In this document: positions 36,325-44,638 of the stretch, piece by piece
Numbering within the stretch: position 1 is the stretch's first letter
How the letters are laid out: each line of letters opens with the position of its first letter
NCBI RefSeq assembly: GCF_014041995.1
Contig: NZ_CP059492.1
Location: 620,001-684,000 of the forward strand
Reading direction: 5' to 3'
Length of the DNA: 64,000 nucleotides
Origin: Changpingibacter yushuensis
Lineage (GTDB): Bacteria > Actinomycetota > Actinomycetes > Actinomycetales > Actinomycetaceae
Notes under the pieces: generated by a model
What the model was told of the DNA's origin: nothing
Databases searched by the model: none
The model's input: the letters and a program-made list of their open reading frames with translations, nothing else
Translations under genes and position numbers: made by a program

Positions 36325-39300
36325 TTGACTGATGAAGCTCTGGCGGAGCGCGAGTCAGTTCTCGCTCTGCTGATCACACACGCCCGAAATCCCCAGCTTC
36401 CTGAAGTGCTTGGTGCACTCGCGCGCCAAGTGTGCGGACCAACGCGGCTCATCGTGGCTGTGCGCGGCGCCGACCGCCAGGTCCAAGCCTCAGTAGATCT
36501 ACTGACGTTCGCGTTCCCCGTGGAGGTTCGCACAGTCGATTCAGCCATGACATTGGGGCAAGCGGTCAATGAGCTCGCTGGCGGAGATGAGAAGTGGCTC
36601 TGGCTTATTCACGGTGATTCGGCACCACAACCCGAATGTCTTGACGAACTGCTCCGATTCGGTGAAGCCTCCGCGAAGGTGGGTGCGGTGGGGCCAAAGC
36701 AGGTTGCATGGGAGAACCCGCGCCGGCTCATCGAAGTGGGCATCCGCGCCACACGCACTGCACGCCGTATCCCCGAAATCCCGGAGAACGAACTCGATCA
36801 GGGCCAGTACGATTGGCGGGAAGACATCCTGGCAGTGGGCACTGCGGGAATGCTCGTGCGCCGTGCTGCCCTAGCGCAGATCGGTGGTTTTGACCCATTC
36901 TTCGGACCCTTTGGCGACGGCCTCGAGCTATCGCGCCGCCTGTGGCTCGGAGGCTGGCGAGTAGCGGTGGAACCGAACGCCGTGATTCGGCATGCTCGTG
37001 GAAGTTTCGAAGGCGTGGAACGCGCCTCCTTCGGTCAGCGCAGGGGTGCTCAGCTATACAACGCGCTTCTATCCGCTCCGCCTGTCCTGTGGCTCTTCAT
37101 GCTGCTCGGGTACCTTCTCCTCGCCCCGGTGCGATCTCTCGCGCGCATTGTGACAAAGGAAGGCAGGCTAGCTAGCGGCGAACTGCATGGCGCGATTATT
37201 CCGCTAGCACATCTGCCTGCTCTCATGGCTGGCCGCAGGAGGGTGCGGCGTGCCAAGCGCGCCCCGGCATCCGTTATTCGATCGCTTGAGTCAACTGCGC
37301 GTGATCTGAGTAAAGAGCGCCGCGAGTTGCGGCGGCAGCGCCGCGAGGCCATCCAACTTGTTGATCGTCCAGATCCCATCGTGCTTCGTGAGCGCCGCCA
37401 GTGGCGTAAGTCCACGCGCAACTGGGCCATAGCAGCCCTCGTTGTGCCAACAGTGGTGGCCGTAGCTGCCCTCTTGCCTCTTGTGGGTGAGGGGGTCCTG
37501 AGCGGCGGGGCGCTCCTCACCGATTCGTGGACGAGTAGCGAACTTCTCAGCGCCGCAACCAACTGGTGGCTGCCCAGCGGGCTCGGTCAGAGCACTCAAA
37601 TAGATGCCCTGTGGATACTGCTCATCCCGCTCGTTGCCATAAGTGAACTCTTCGGGGGCAACCTCGGCTGGGTGGTCACAGCCATTGTGATTACAGCTGC
37701 GCCACTTGCGGCACTCACGGCCTACCTATGCGCAGGCAGGTTCACTCATTCGCCGCAGATCCGATTCATCGGCGCATTGCTGTGGGGTTTTGCTCCGCCG
37801 CTTCTTGCGGCCGTCAATGAGGGTCAGGTGGCAGCCGCCATCTGGCACATTGTGTTCCCAATAGTGCTCGCGGGAGTGGTCGAATACTGGAGGCGCGGAT
37901 CGTCGTCGGCCCTAGGCATTGCCTCGCTAGCTGTGGCCTTCGCGAGCGCGGCCGCGCCAGGAACACTGGTCGTGGCACTCGCGGTGGCTGTGGTGGGTCT
38001 GATCTTGAGGCGCCCACGTGCCGGTTGGTTGTGGCTGCCTGTTCCGGCGCTGGCTGTTTCGTTCCCACTCTTGACAGAGTTGGCATCCATCCCTGAAGGC
38101 TGGCGGGTTCTCCTTTCCACTGTGGGAAATCCGGTGGCAGTGACTCCTTCGTGGCTGGGACTGGTGACACTCGATCCATCGTCTTCCGTTTCGCTGGCGC
38201 GGGCGGGAGGATACTCAGCAGGGGAGTGGATCGGGGCGGTGGCCCTGTTGGTCATCCTGATCTCCGCGCTGCTGTGCCTCGCAAAGAAGCGGAACTGGAT
38301 CAGTATTCGGATGGGGTGGTTCCTTGTCCCCATTGGCCTTGTGTGGGCGCGGTTGAGCTCGATCTCCCTTGTTGCGACGTCAGCCGAGGGGGCCAGCACC
38401 CTTCCGGTTACCGCATGGGCGGGGACCGGCCTCTCATTGGCTTGCGCGGGCCTCTGGATCGCGATCGTGAGTGGAGGGGATGGCTTACGAACCTCGCTCT
38501 CGCGCTACAGTTTTGGGTTCCGGCACGTCGTTGTTCTGGGAGCTGTGGGATTGACGGCGCTTAGTACGTTGGCGTTGGGTGGAACGTGGGCGGTTCAATC
38601 GTTGCGTGGGGAAAGCTCGGCGCTCCACAGTGTCACTTCGGAACGTGTTCCTGCGCTAGCCACTACCGCTCAAGTCTCCGCAGACCGTTCGCGTGTGCTT
38701 GCACTCATCCCAACGCAAGACGGCGTGAGAGCGCAGATGTGGCGCGGTTCTGGCCGTCAGCTTCATGAGGTCTCTCTGGTGGGCGAGTATCGTGCCCTCC
38801 GCGTGGCACAGGGCATCGACTCTGATGCTGCGCAATCGGCCACCCTCCAAGCAGTAACAAACCTTGTTTCCGGCGGCGATGTGGCCGATGAACTGGCTGA
38901 TCTCAACGTGTCCATCGTCCTTATCCCCGCATCTGACTCAAGTATCAGTGAGCAGGCGCGATCGGTCCTCGTTTCTGAACTGAACGTTTCCGGCAGCCTC
39001 AGTTTCATCACGGAGAATGCGAGTGGAGCGTTCTGGCGGGTTGAGAGTGCGGATCCAATTGCACGAGCCCGGATAGTTGGTTCGAACGTCGAATCTCTGG
39101 CATCCGGCATCTTCTCCGTTGATACGGACGTAGCCGCTGGATCTGGTGGAACGCTGACGCTTTCAGAGCGGGCAGATTCAGGCTGGCGAGCCTACCTAAA
39201 CGGCGTGGCCCTCCAATCCTCGGGCCAATCGTGGAACCAACAATGGGAGCTTCCATCCAACGGCGGCCACCTTGTGGTCACGCGTTCATCTGGCGAGCGG

Positions 39301-39387
39301 TGGGTGGCTTACCTTCAACTTGCCATACTCATTGCAGCTGTGGTGATGGCTGTGCCGTTGCGCAAGCGGAAGCAGGTGAGAGAGTGA
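36325..39387 (+). CDS. Large membrane glycosyltransferase: GT2 domain plus GT-C-like membrane region
   Basis: 1020 residues. A GT2 domain (1-235) includes LWLIHGDSAPQPECLDELL (donor/metal site, GDS), VGTAGMLVRRAALAQIGGFD and FGPFGDGLELSRRLWLGGW. TM1 lies near 250-270, an Arg-rich cytoplasmic linker at 300-360, then about ten TM helices (365-760), an extracytoplasmic beta domain and a final TM (about 990-1010). Start is TTG at 36325 with CGGAG nine bases upstream. The protein sits in the conserved actinobacterial order whiB2 - GT2 - DUF5719 - Rv3259-like - DUF3499, so a core envelope glycan role is likely. Confidence 0.87.
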   Translation: MTDEALAERESVLALLITHARNPQLPEVLGALARQVCGPTRLIVAVRGADRQVQASVDLLTFAFPVEVRTVDSAMTLGQAVNELAGGDEKWLWLIHGDSAPQPECLDELLRFGEASAKVGAVGPKQVAWENPRRLIEVGIRATRTARRIPEIPENELDQGQYDWREDILAVGTAGMLVRRAALAQIGGFDPFFGPFGDGLELSRRLWLGGWRVAVEPNAVIRHARGSFEGVERASFGQRRGAQLYNALLSAPPVLWLFMLLGYLLLAPVRSLARIVTKEGRLASGELHGAIIPLAHLPALMAGRRRVRRAKRAPASVIRSLESTARDLSKERRELRRQRREAIQLVDRPDPIVLRERRQWRKSTRNWAIAALVVPTVVAVAALLPLVGEGVLSGGALLTDSWTSSELLSAATNWWLPSGLGQSTQIDALWILLIPLVAISELFGGNLGWVVTAIVITAAPLAALTAYLCAGRFTHSPQIRFIGALLWGFAPPLLAAVNEGQVAAAIWHIVFPIVLAGVVEYWRRGSSSALGIASLAVAFASAAAPGTLVVALAVAVVGLILRRPRAGWLWLPVPALAVSFPLLTELASIPEGWRVLLSTVGNPVAVTPSWLGLVTLDPSSSVSLARAGGYSAGEWIGAVALLVILISALLCLAKKRNWISIRMGWFLVPIGLVWARLSSISLVATSAEGASTLPVTAWAGTGLSLACAGLWIAIVSGGDGLRTSLSRYSFGFRHVVVLGAVGLTALSTLALGGTWAVQSLRGESSALHSVTSERVPALATTAQVSADRSRVLALIPTQDGVRAQMWRGSGRQLHEVSLVGEYRALRVAQGIDSDAAQSATLQAVTNLVSGGDVADELADLNVSIVLIPASDSSISEQARSVLVSELNVSGSLSFITENASGAFWRVESADPIARARIVGSNVESLASGIFSVDTDVAAGSGGTLTLSERADSGWRAYLNGVALQSSGQSWNQQWELPSNGGHLVVTRSSGERWVAYLQLAILIAAVVMAVPLRKRKQVRE

Positions 39388-40796
39388 AAGGCGCACGCCT
39401 AATAAGCGCGCTCGCGGTATGCGCACTGACTGCAGGTGCCGGGTTCCTTGTATGGTCGGTGCCTGAATCGGATGCCTCCGCCATACCCGCACAGGTTTCT
39501 TCCGCTGCACCGGCTGATATACGCCTTGTGTGCTCCGGTGGTTTTGAGGCAAACGCGCAAAGTGGTATCGACGTCGAATCCGTGGACGCGGATATGAAGT
39601 CCCGTTCGTGGTTGGTGGGAACCTCGGGCTCAGAATCTGTGACGGATGCACAAGGGAATGCATTGTCGAGTGATTCGGCGATTCTTCAGGGCGACGCCGG
39701 GGCTCTCACCGGGGTCTATTCAGTTCCGGGTGAGACTGAAGACCTTCAACTGGCAGGCGGAACTCTGCACACCGCCACGGCTGGGGATGCGCGGGGAGCT
39801 GCGGTCAATCCCTGCCTGAGCGCCCAGTCAGACATGTGGTTGGTTGGATCTCAAGCGAGTGTGGGAACATCCAACGTATTGGTGGTCACGAATCCGGGCG
39901 AAAACGCCGTTGTCGTGGATCTTGAAGCGTATGGATCCACGGGACTTATGGACCTCGGATCGCTCTCACAGATCGCAGTGGCCGCAGGAGCAACCGTGCG
40001 GACCTCGCTGGATGGGGCCTTGGAATCGGACTCACGCATTGCAGTGCATGTCACAAGCGGGGGCTCCGTCACTGCTGTGCTCCAAGAGACTGTGCTTGAT
40101 GGGGCTCGGCCCTCGGGTGTCACCTTCGTGACCCCCTCGCAGCAAAGCACGAGTTTGACTGTTGCGGCCGTGACGGTTGGCGAGGAAGCGACGGAAGTGC
40201 CCACCCTTCGCATTGTGAATACTCAGCCTGAAGCGGCTAAGGTGAGTATTTCGGTCACCGACGGCTCGGGAACATCGCCTTTGCCAGGCGGCACGAACGT
40301 GCCAATCGCAGCACAAACCGTACTGGATCTGTCGCTCTCAGGCCTGGCTGCCGGGCAGTACACGGTCCACATCACTTCGCAGGCGGCCGTGACGGCTGGC
40401 GTCGAGCTGGTCTCGCAGGAGGCGGAGGGTGAGCCGCGCGATATCGCGTGGGCGGCGGCCGAATCCTCCGTCACAGCTGGAGCAGCTGTGTTCGGACCCT
40501 TGGGTGCCCTCGTGACCGTCACCGCTCCCGAGGGCACAGAATCCTCTGTGACCGTCACACCTATTGATAGTGATGGTTCAGCCGGTGAGGCCTTTCACGC
40601 GAAACTGGATGCGGGCGGTCACGTCACGTTCGAAATGCCAGAAGGAACTATTGCCGTCACGCTCAAGGCAACCGCGCCAGTCTATGCGGCGGTTGTGACG
40701 CAAGCCAATGTTCGCGCCGGCAAGACCATAGATTGGGTTCCAATCTTCTCGCCCCTGCGCGAAGATGCTAGCCGCGCAATCGCTGTGAGCGACTGA
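39384..40796 (+). CDS. DUF5719 family exported protein
   Basis: 470 residues with an N-terminal hydrophobic segment (GARLISALAVCALTAGAGFL) that is a signal anchor or signal peptide, followed by a long beta-rich, Ser/Thr/Ala/Val-rich extracytoplasmic region with repeated immunoglobulin-like strands (VLVVTNPGENAVVVDLEAYG, PTLRIVNTQPEAAKVSISVT). GTG 39384 overlaps the stop of the large glycosyltransferase (GTGA), so the two are co-translated and probably form a complex at the outer membrane face. Molecular role unknown. Confidence 0.85.
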   Translation: MKGARLISALAVCALTAGAGFLVWSVPESDASAIPAQVSSAAPADIRLVCSGGFEANAQSGIDVESVDADMKSRSWLVGTSGSESVTDAQGNALSSDSAILQGDAGALTGVYSVPGETEDLQLAGGTLHTATAGDARGAAVNPCLSAQSDMWLVGSQASVGTSNVLVVTNPGENAVVVDLEAYGSTGLMDLGSLSQIAVAAGATVRTSLDGALESDSRIAVHVTSGGSVTAVLQETVLDGARPSGVTFVTPSQQSTSLTVAAVTVGEEATEVPTLRIVNTQPEAAKVSISVTDGSGTSPLPGGTNVPIAAQTVLDLSLSGLAAGQYTVHITSQAAVTAGVELVSQEAEGEPRDIAWAAAESSVTAGAAVFGPLGALVTVTAPEGTESSVTVTPIDSDGSAGEAFHAKLDAGGHVTFEMPEGTIAVTLKATAPVYAAVVTQANVRAGKTIDWVPIFSPLREDASRAIAVSD

Positions 40797-40953
40797 GATA
40801 CCTGCTGTGGGCTGATTGTGGACTTGGCCAGCACGGGTAGGTTGCGCATGGGGTGAGCTGGCGTGGACGTTGAGTGGTTGCACGGTGGTACGGTGCGTGG
40901 GCTCGGCAAGTAGGCCTGGCGTGAGGCTTCGTGTGAGTTGTTCGCGCCCGCGA

Positions 40954-41388
40954 CTAATTGAGATAGTCAATATCCTCGGCGTCGCGCCCGATCGCGGCAG
41001 CGAGCTGCTCAGTCACAATGTCGTGAATCACGAGGCGCGGAAAGTCTGACCGCGCGGCTGCCGCGAGAATCGGCATCCGATAGAACACGATTCGGCCGGT
41101 GATCCGGGCAGGGCGCTCGAAGGGGAGATAACGTGCCAACGGCACGCCCTCCTCCCACGGGGCGGGATCGACTTCAGGAACGTCAAGAACGCCGTAGTCG
41201 ATGTGCTTCAAGGCTTCCCCCAGAAGTGAACGGTATGTCATAAGTTCGAGCGCGACGACGTCGTCGAACTTATCCGATCGGGTCCGCCACGCGGGCACGG
41301 TGAACGGGACGATGGGGCCACGCATGCCGCGGCCGTGCCGGTCGCGGCCGCGAGCTCTACCACGGGAAGGAATACCAACGTCTGCCAT
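40954..41388 (-). CDS. Metallopeptidase-like family protein (Rv3259 type) with altered active-site motif
   Basis: A 144-residue zincin-like small protein: RGPIVPFTVPAWRTRSDKFD and RIVFYRMPILAAAARS fit the actinobacterial Rv3259 group. The position expected to hold HExxH reads VIHDIVTEQLAAAIG, so the Glu is Asp and the second His is Gln; classical zinc peptidase activity is doubtful. ATG 41388 lies six bases after TAGTCT on the minus strand (leaderless). It is convergent with DUF5719 and divergent from DUF3499. Confidence 0.82.
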   Translation of the reverse strand: MADVGIPSRGRARGRDRHGRGMRGPIVPFTVPAWRTRSDKFDDVVALELMTYRSLLGEALKHIDYGVLDVPEVDPAPWEEGVPLARYLPFERPARITGRIVFYRMPILAAAARSDFPRLVIHDIVTEQLAAAIGRDAEDIDYLN

Positions 41389-41394
41389 ACATCA

Positions 41395-41400
41395 AGACTA
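41395..41400 (-). promoter_or_regulatory. -10 box TAGTCT of leaderless promoter for the Rv3259-like gene
   Basis: TAGTCT on the minus strand, six-base spacer, ATG at 41388, no ribosome-binding site. Confidence 0.6.
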
Positions 41401-41452
41401 ACGCCGATTCGCTGATCAGAGATGTGTGTGGTTGGTGGTAGCGTGAGCTCTT

Positions 41453-41851
41453 GTGAGTCATGTCCGTCAATGTTCCCGCCAGAATTGTCACCAGCCCGCA
41501 GTCGCGACGATGACCTACGGGTATGACGAGGCAACTGCAGTTCTCGGCCCCTTATCGCCATCGCCGGAACCGGGTGCGCTTGACCTGTGCACGCAGCACG
41601 CCCACTCTGTTACGGTTCCGCACGGATGGTCCATGGTGCGCCTTGTGACAGAGTTCGAACCAGCGCCTCCTTCCAACTCAGATCTCATGGCGCTCGCGAA
41701 CGCCATTCGGGAGACCTCGAAGCGCGAAGTGCCAGCTCCGGATCGTGCCGCCCGCGACGTGCGCCGTCGCACCGATGTGAAGGAACGCCCACAACTGCGC
41801 GCGGTCCCAGCCCCGGTTTCTGACGTTCCTGTACCAGGACCTGAGAAGTAA
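41453..41851 (+). CDS. DUF3499 family protein
   Basis: 132 residues. Cys7 and Cys12 in RQCSRQNCHQPAVATMTYGY and the later LDLCTQHAH block suggest a metal-binding site (three Cys plus His); the C-terminal 50 residues are basic and low-complexity. The family is restricted to Actinobacteria and its function is unknown. GTG 41453 follows TAGCGT by eight bases with no ribosome site, so it may also be leaderless. Location next to the Rv3259-like gene is conserved in the phylum. Confidence 0.87.
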   Translation: MSHVRQCSRQNCHQPAVATMTYGYDEATAVLGPLSPSPEPGALDLCTQHAHSVTVPHGWSMVRLVTEFEPAPPSNSDLMALANAIRETSKREVPAPDRAARDVRRRTDVKERPQLRAVPAPVSDVPVPGPEK

Positions 41852-41877
41852 CTCTTTCGAGTTACCGGGAGTCCCGG
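41848..41877 (+). terminator. Two adjacent short hairpins after DUF3499
   Basis: GTAACTC/GAGTTAC (41848-41865), containing the TAA stop, is followed at once by CCGGG/CCCGG (41865-41877). No T tract is present. Confidence 0.35.
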
Positions 41878-42059
41878 AATGGTCGTCGCCTAGCGCAGTA
41901 GTAATGAGTCATCTGGGGGCAGCGGACGTGGGCATTGGAGCTTACACACAATTCGCGGGGTCTTGAGATGCCATTTTCTCGCGGGAGATGGGGACCTCTG
42001 TCGTGTGAGCCTCTCGAACCCATCGCGCATTTGTCCCCATTGCGTGCGAAGATATGTCC

Positions 42060-42743
42060 ATGAGCACTCGCATTCTCGTGGTTGATGATGATCCAGGCAT
42101 TTCAGAAATGGTGGCTATCCTTCTGGAATCCGAAGGCTATGACGTCACTGTGTGCGCAAACGGGCTGAATGTACTTCCGTTATTCCGGGCAGAACGCCCT
42201 GATCTAGTCCTCCTTGACGTGATGCTCCCGGGCCTTGATGGCGTCACTGTTTGCGGGCAGTTACGCGAGGAATCGGATGTGCCCATCATCATGATGAGTG
42301 CCCGCACAGATTCTGTGGATGTAATTGCTGGCTTGGAAGCCGGGGCGGATGATTACGTCACTAAGCCTTTCGAAAACTCCGTGCTTATCGCTCGCGTCAA
42401 GGCGCGGCTGCGCCGCCAAGAACCTGAGTCCGAATCGCTGCGCATTGCCGATCTCACTGTTGATCTCAAGGGGCACCAAGTACTACGCGGTGGCAAAGAT
42501 CTTCGGCTCACTCCTCTCGAATTCGATCTACTTGCAGTTCTGGCACGCAAACCGTGGCAGGTGTTTTCTCGCGAGGAACTCCTTGAGCAGGTGTGGGGAT
42601 ACCGTCACTCAACGGCTGATACGCGGCTTGTAAACGTTCATATCCAGCGCCTTCGCTCCAAGGTGGAAAAGGATCAGGATTCTCCTGAGGTTGTTGTGAC
42701 TGTTCGCGGTGTGGGATACAGGGCGGGGGCCGTGCAGGAGTGA
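42060..42743 (+). CDS. mtrA: Response regulator MtrA
   Basis: A 227-residue OmpR-family regulator. Receiver: ILVVDDDPGISEMV, phospho-Asp in LVLLDVMLPGLDG, YVTKPFENSVL. Winged helix: LRLTPLEFDLLAVLARKPWQ, LLEQVWGYRHSTADTRLVNV and VRGVGYRAG, a near match to mycobacterial MtrA. MtrA controls cell-wall hydrolases, division and replication genes in actinobacteria. I use ATG 42060 because GAAGAT, a -10-like box, ends six bases before it; ATG 42054 is two codons upstream and equally in frame. Operon with mtrB and lpqB. Confidence 0.96.
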   Translation: MSTRILVVDDDPGISEMVAILLESEGYDVTVCANGLNVLPLFRAERPDLVLLDVMLPGLDGVTVCGQLREESDVPIIMMSARTDSVDVIAGLEAGADDYVTKPFENSVLIARVKARLRRQEPESESLRIADLTVDLKGHQVLRGGKDLRLTPLEFDLLAVLARKPWQVFSREELLEQVWGYRHSTADTRLVNVHIQRLRSKVEKDQDSPEVVVTVRGVGYRAGAVQE

Positions 42744-44638
42744 TTCGAAAGTCTGGGACTTCCCAGTACCGTCCACGTGCACGGCGCAGCGTTGTTGATG
42801 TCTTTCGGGCGCGGGTGCGGTCGCTCTCGGCGTGGTGGCGCTCGTCCCTGACTGTCCGCGTAGTCGGCTTGGTCATGGCCGCTGGCATTCTTTCGATGCT
42901 TATGGCGGGATCAATCATCGTCACGCAGACTCGTTCGCAACTGTTTGAGCGCGCCGTCACTTCTGTGGTGGATCAGTTTGAATCTGCTCGGAGCAACGCC
43001 CAGTCTCAGTTCGATGCTTCTACATCGCCTACGGCTGGCGAAATGCAACAGATCGCCAACTCAGTGGTGGTTTCACTAGATGACTCCGCACGCGGAATTG
43101 TGGGTAGTGCAATGCTGCGCACCCCGGGCCAGAATGACACCTCGTTCCAAATTGTTGAACCGTTCACCCAATCCTCTTCTCAGATTCGGACTTTGATCTC
43201 TGATGAGATGCGCGCACAAGTACCTGGTGGCAACGCCGTGCACTGGCAGTCGATCGATTTGGTGGGCAGTGACGGTGTTTCCCAACCAGGAATTATGGTG
43301 GGTGCATCGCTCAGCCTTCCTGGCGCAGGCAACTACGAACTCTATGTCGCATACTCACTCGAAAGCCAAGAATCCTCAATCCGCCTAGTGGTTGGAACTC
43401 TGACAGCAGGCGCAATGGTTCTGATCCTGCTGCTTGCACTCATTACGTGGATCGTAGTAGGGCTTGTTCTGCGCCCGGTCCAAGAGGCATCCCGTAACGC
43501 TCAACGCTTGGCAGATGGCGCCTTTGATACCCGCATGGTTGTTCGTGGCGACGATGAACTGGCGCATTTGGCCGAATCCTACAACCAAATGGCGGAGTCC
43601 CTGCAGGAGCAGTTCACGCGCCTCGAACGGATGTCCAAGGTGCAGCAAGAGTTCGTTTCTGCGGTATCACATGAGTTGCGTACGCCTGTCACTACCATCC
43701 GCATGGCTGGTCAACTCATTTATGACAAGCGTGACGAACTGCCCAGCTCCTTGCGGCGAAGTGCGGAGCTACAGCATGGCCAGCTCATAAACCTAGATAC
43801 CACACTCTCGGATCTTCTGGAGATCTCCCGTTTTGACGCCGGAGCAATGAGCCTAGCCACCGAACACACCGATTTGAGTGCACTGGTTTCCCAAACGATC
43901 GAAGCGCAACAAGTGCTGGCCGAGGCCAATGGAGTGGAAGTTCGACTTGTGGTCACAGGTGACACGCAAGCCAAGGTGGAACCGCGCAGGGTGGAGCGGA
44001 TTGTGCGCAACCTGCTAGTTAATGCCCTCGAACACGCGGATGGTCAGGACGTTCGCGTGACGGTGGCTGGCGCGGAGTCTGCGGTGGCTATTGAGGTTTC
44101 AGACCACGGCATTGGACTCAGCGAGGAGCAGGCCGCTCATGTGTTTGATAGGTTCTGGCGAGCTGATGTTGCCCGCGTGCGCAAGTCCGGTGGCACTGGG
44201 TTAGGCCTCACTATTGCCCGTGAAGATGCGCTCCTGCATGGTGGAAAGCTGCAATGTGCGGGTGAACTGGGTGTGGGTTCCACTTTCCTCCTCACGCTGC
44301 CGCGTGAACCTGGCAAGAAGTGGAGTGCTCCACTTCCCCTGCGGGTGGCTGCTGCTGAGCCGTCATGGGATGTGGAGGCGCCCGGCCCAGATGAGCCTTT
44401 GGATTCCGATGAGCCTTTGGATTCTGCCGAGCCTGTGGACTCTGCCGAACCTTTGGATTCCGGTGATACGCAAAGCTCGCCCTCGCGGGCTTCTGGTGCC
44501 GAACAAGGTGGCCCTGCGATAGACGTCGGTATTGGCGATCCCGGTGCGATAAAGCGCAACGAGGGCGAACAGGTGCGCGATGTGGCAGACGGCAGAGACC
44601 ACGCAACTACAACTGGCCAATCGAGGGAGCAACAGTGA
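42740..44638 (+). CDS. mtrB: Sensor histidine kinase MtrB
   Basis: 632 residues. TM1 at about 36-60, extracytoplasmic sensor (62-212), TM2 about 216-245, HAMP, HisKA with His311 in AVSHELRTPVTTIRMAG, HATPase with NLLVNALEHADG, DHGIGLSEEQAAHVFDRFWR and GGTGLGLTIAREDALLHGG. GTG 42740 overlaps the mtrA stop. After the kinase domain there is an acidic, repetitive tail of about 100 residues encoded partly by four 18-bp repeats; this is longer than usual for MtrB. Confidence 0.95.
   Translation: MIRKSGTSQYRPRARRSVVDVFRARVRSLSAWWRSSLTVRVVGLVMAAGILSMLMAGSIIVTQTRSQLFERAVTSVVDQFESARSNAQSQFDASTSPTAGEMQQIANSVVVSLDDSARGIVGSAMLRTPGQNDTSFQIVEPFTQSSSQIRTLISDEMRAQVPGGNAVHWQSIDLVGSDGVSQPGIMVGASLSLPGAGNYELYVAYSLESQESSIRLVVGTLTAGAMVLILLLALITWIVVGLVLRPVQEASRNAQRLADGAFDTRMVVRGDDELAHLAESYNQMAESLQEQFTRLERMSKVQQEFVSAVSHELRTPVTTIRMAGQLIYDKRDELPSSLRRSAELQHGQLINLDTTLSDLLEISRFDAGAMSLATEHTDLSALVSQTIEAQQVLAEANGVEVRLVVTGDTQAKVEPRRVERIVRNLLVNALEHADGQDVRVTVAGAESAVAIEVSDHGIGLSEEQAAHVFDRFWRADVARVRKSGGTGLGLTIAREDALLHGGKLQCAGELGVGSTFLLTLPREPGKKWSAPLPLRVAAAEPSWDVEAPGPDEPLDSDEPLDSAEPVDSAEPLDSGDTQSSPSRASGAEQGGPAIDVGIGDPGAIKRNEGEQVRDVADGRDHATTTGQSREQQ
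44390..44461 (+). repeat. Four 18-bp tandem repeats in the mtrB tail
   Basis: Units at 44390, 44408, 44426 and 44444 encode the six-residue motif D/A-E-P-L/V-D-S. In frame, so copy-number change would not break MtrB or the overlapping lpqB start. Confidence 0.85.

Noticed and set aside
40797-40953. A terminator or small gene between DUF5719 and the Rv3259-like gene
   Set aside because: No strong hairpin, repeat or ribosome-site-preceded open frame was found in this 157-bp gap.
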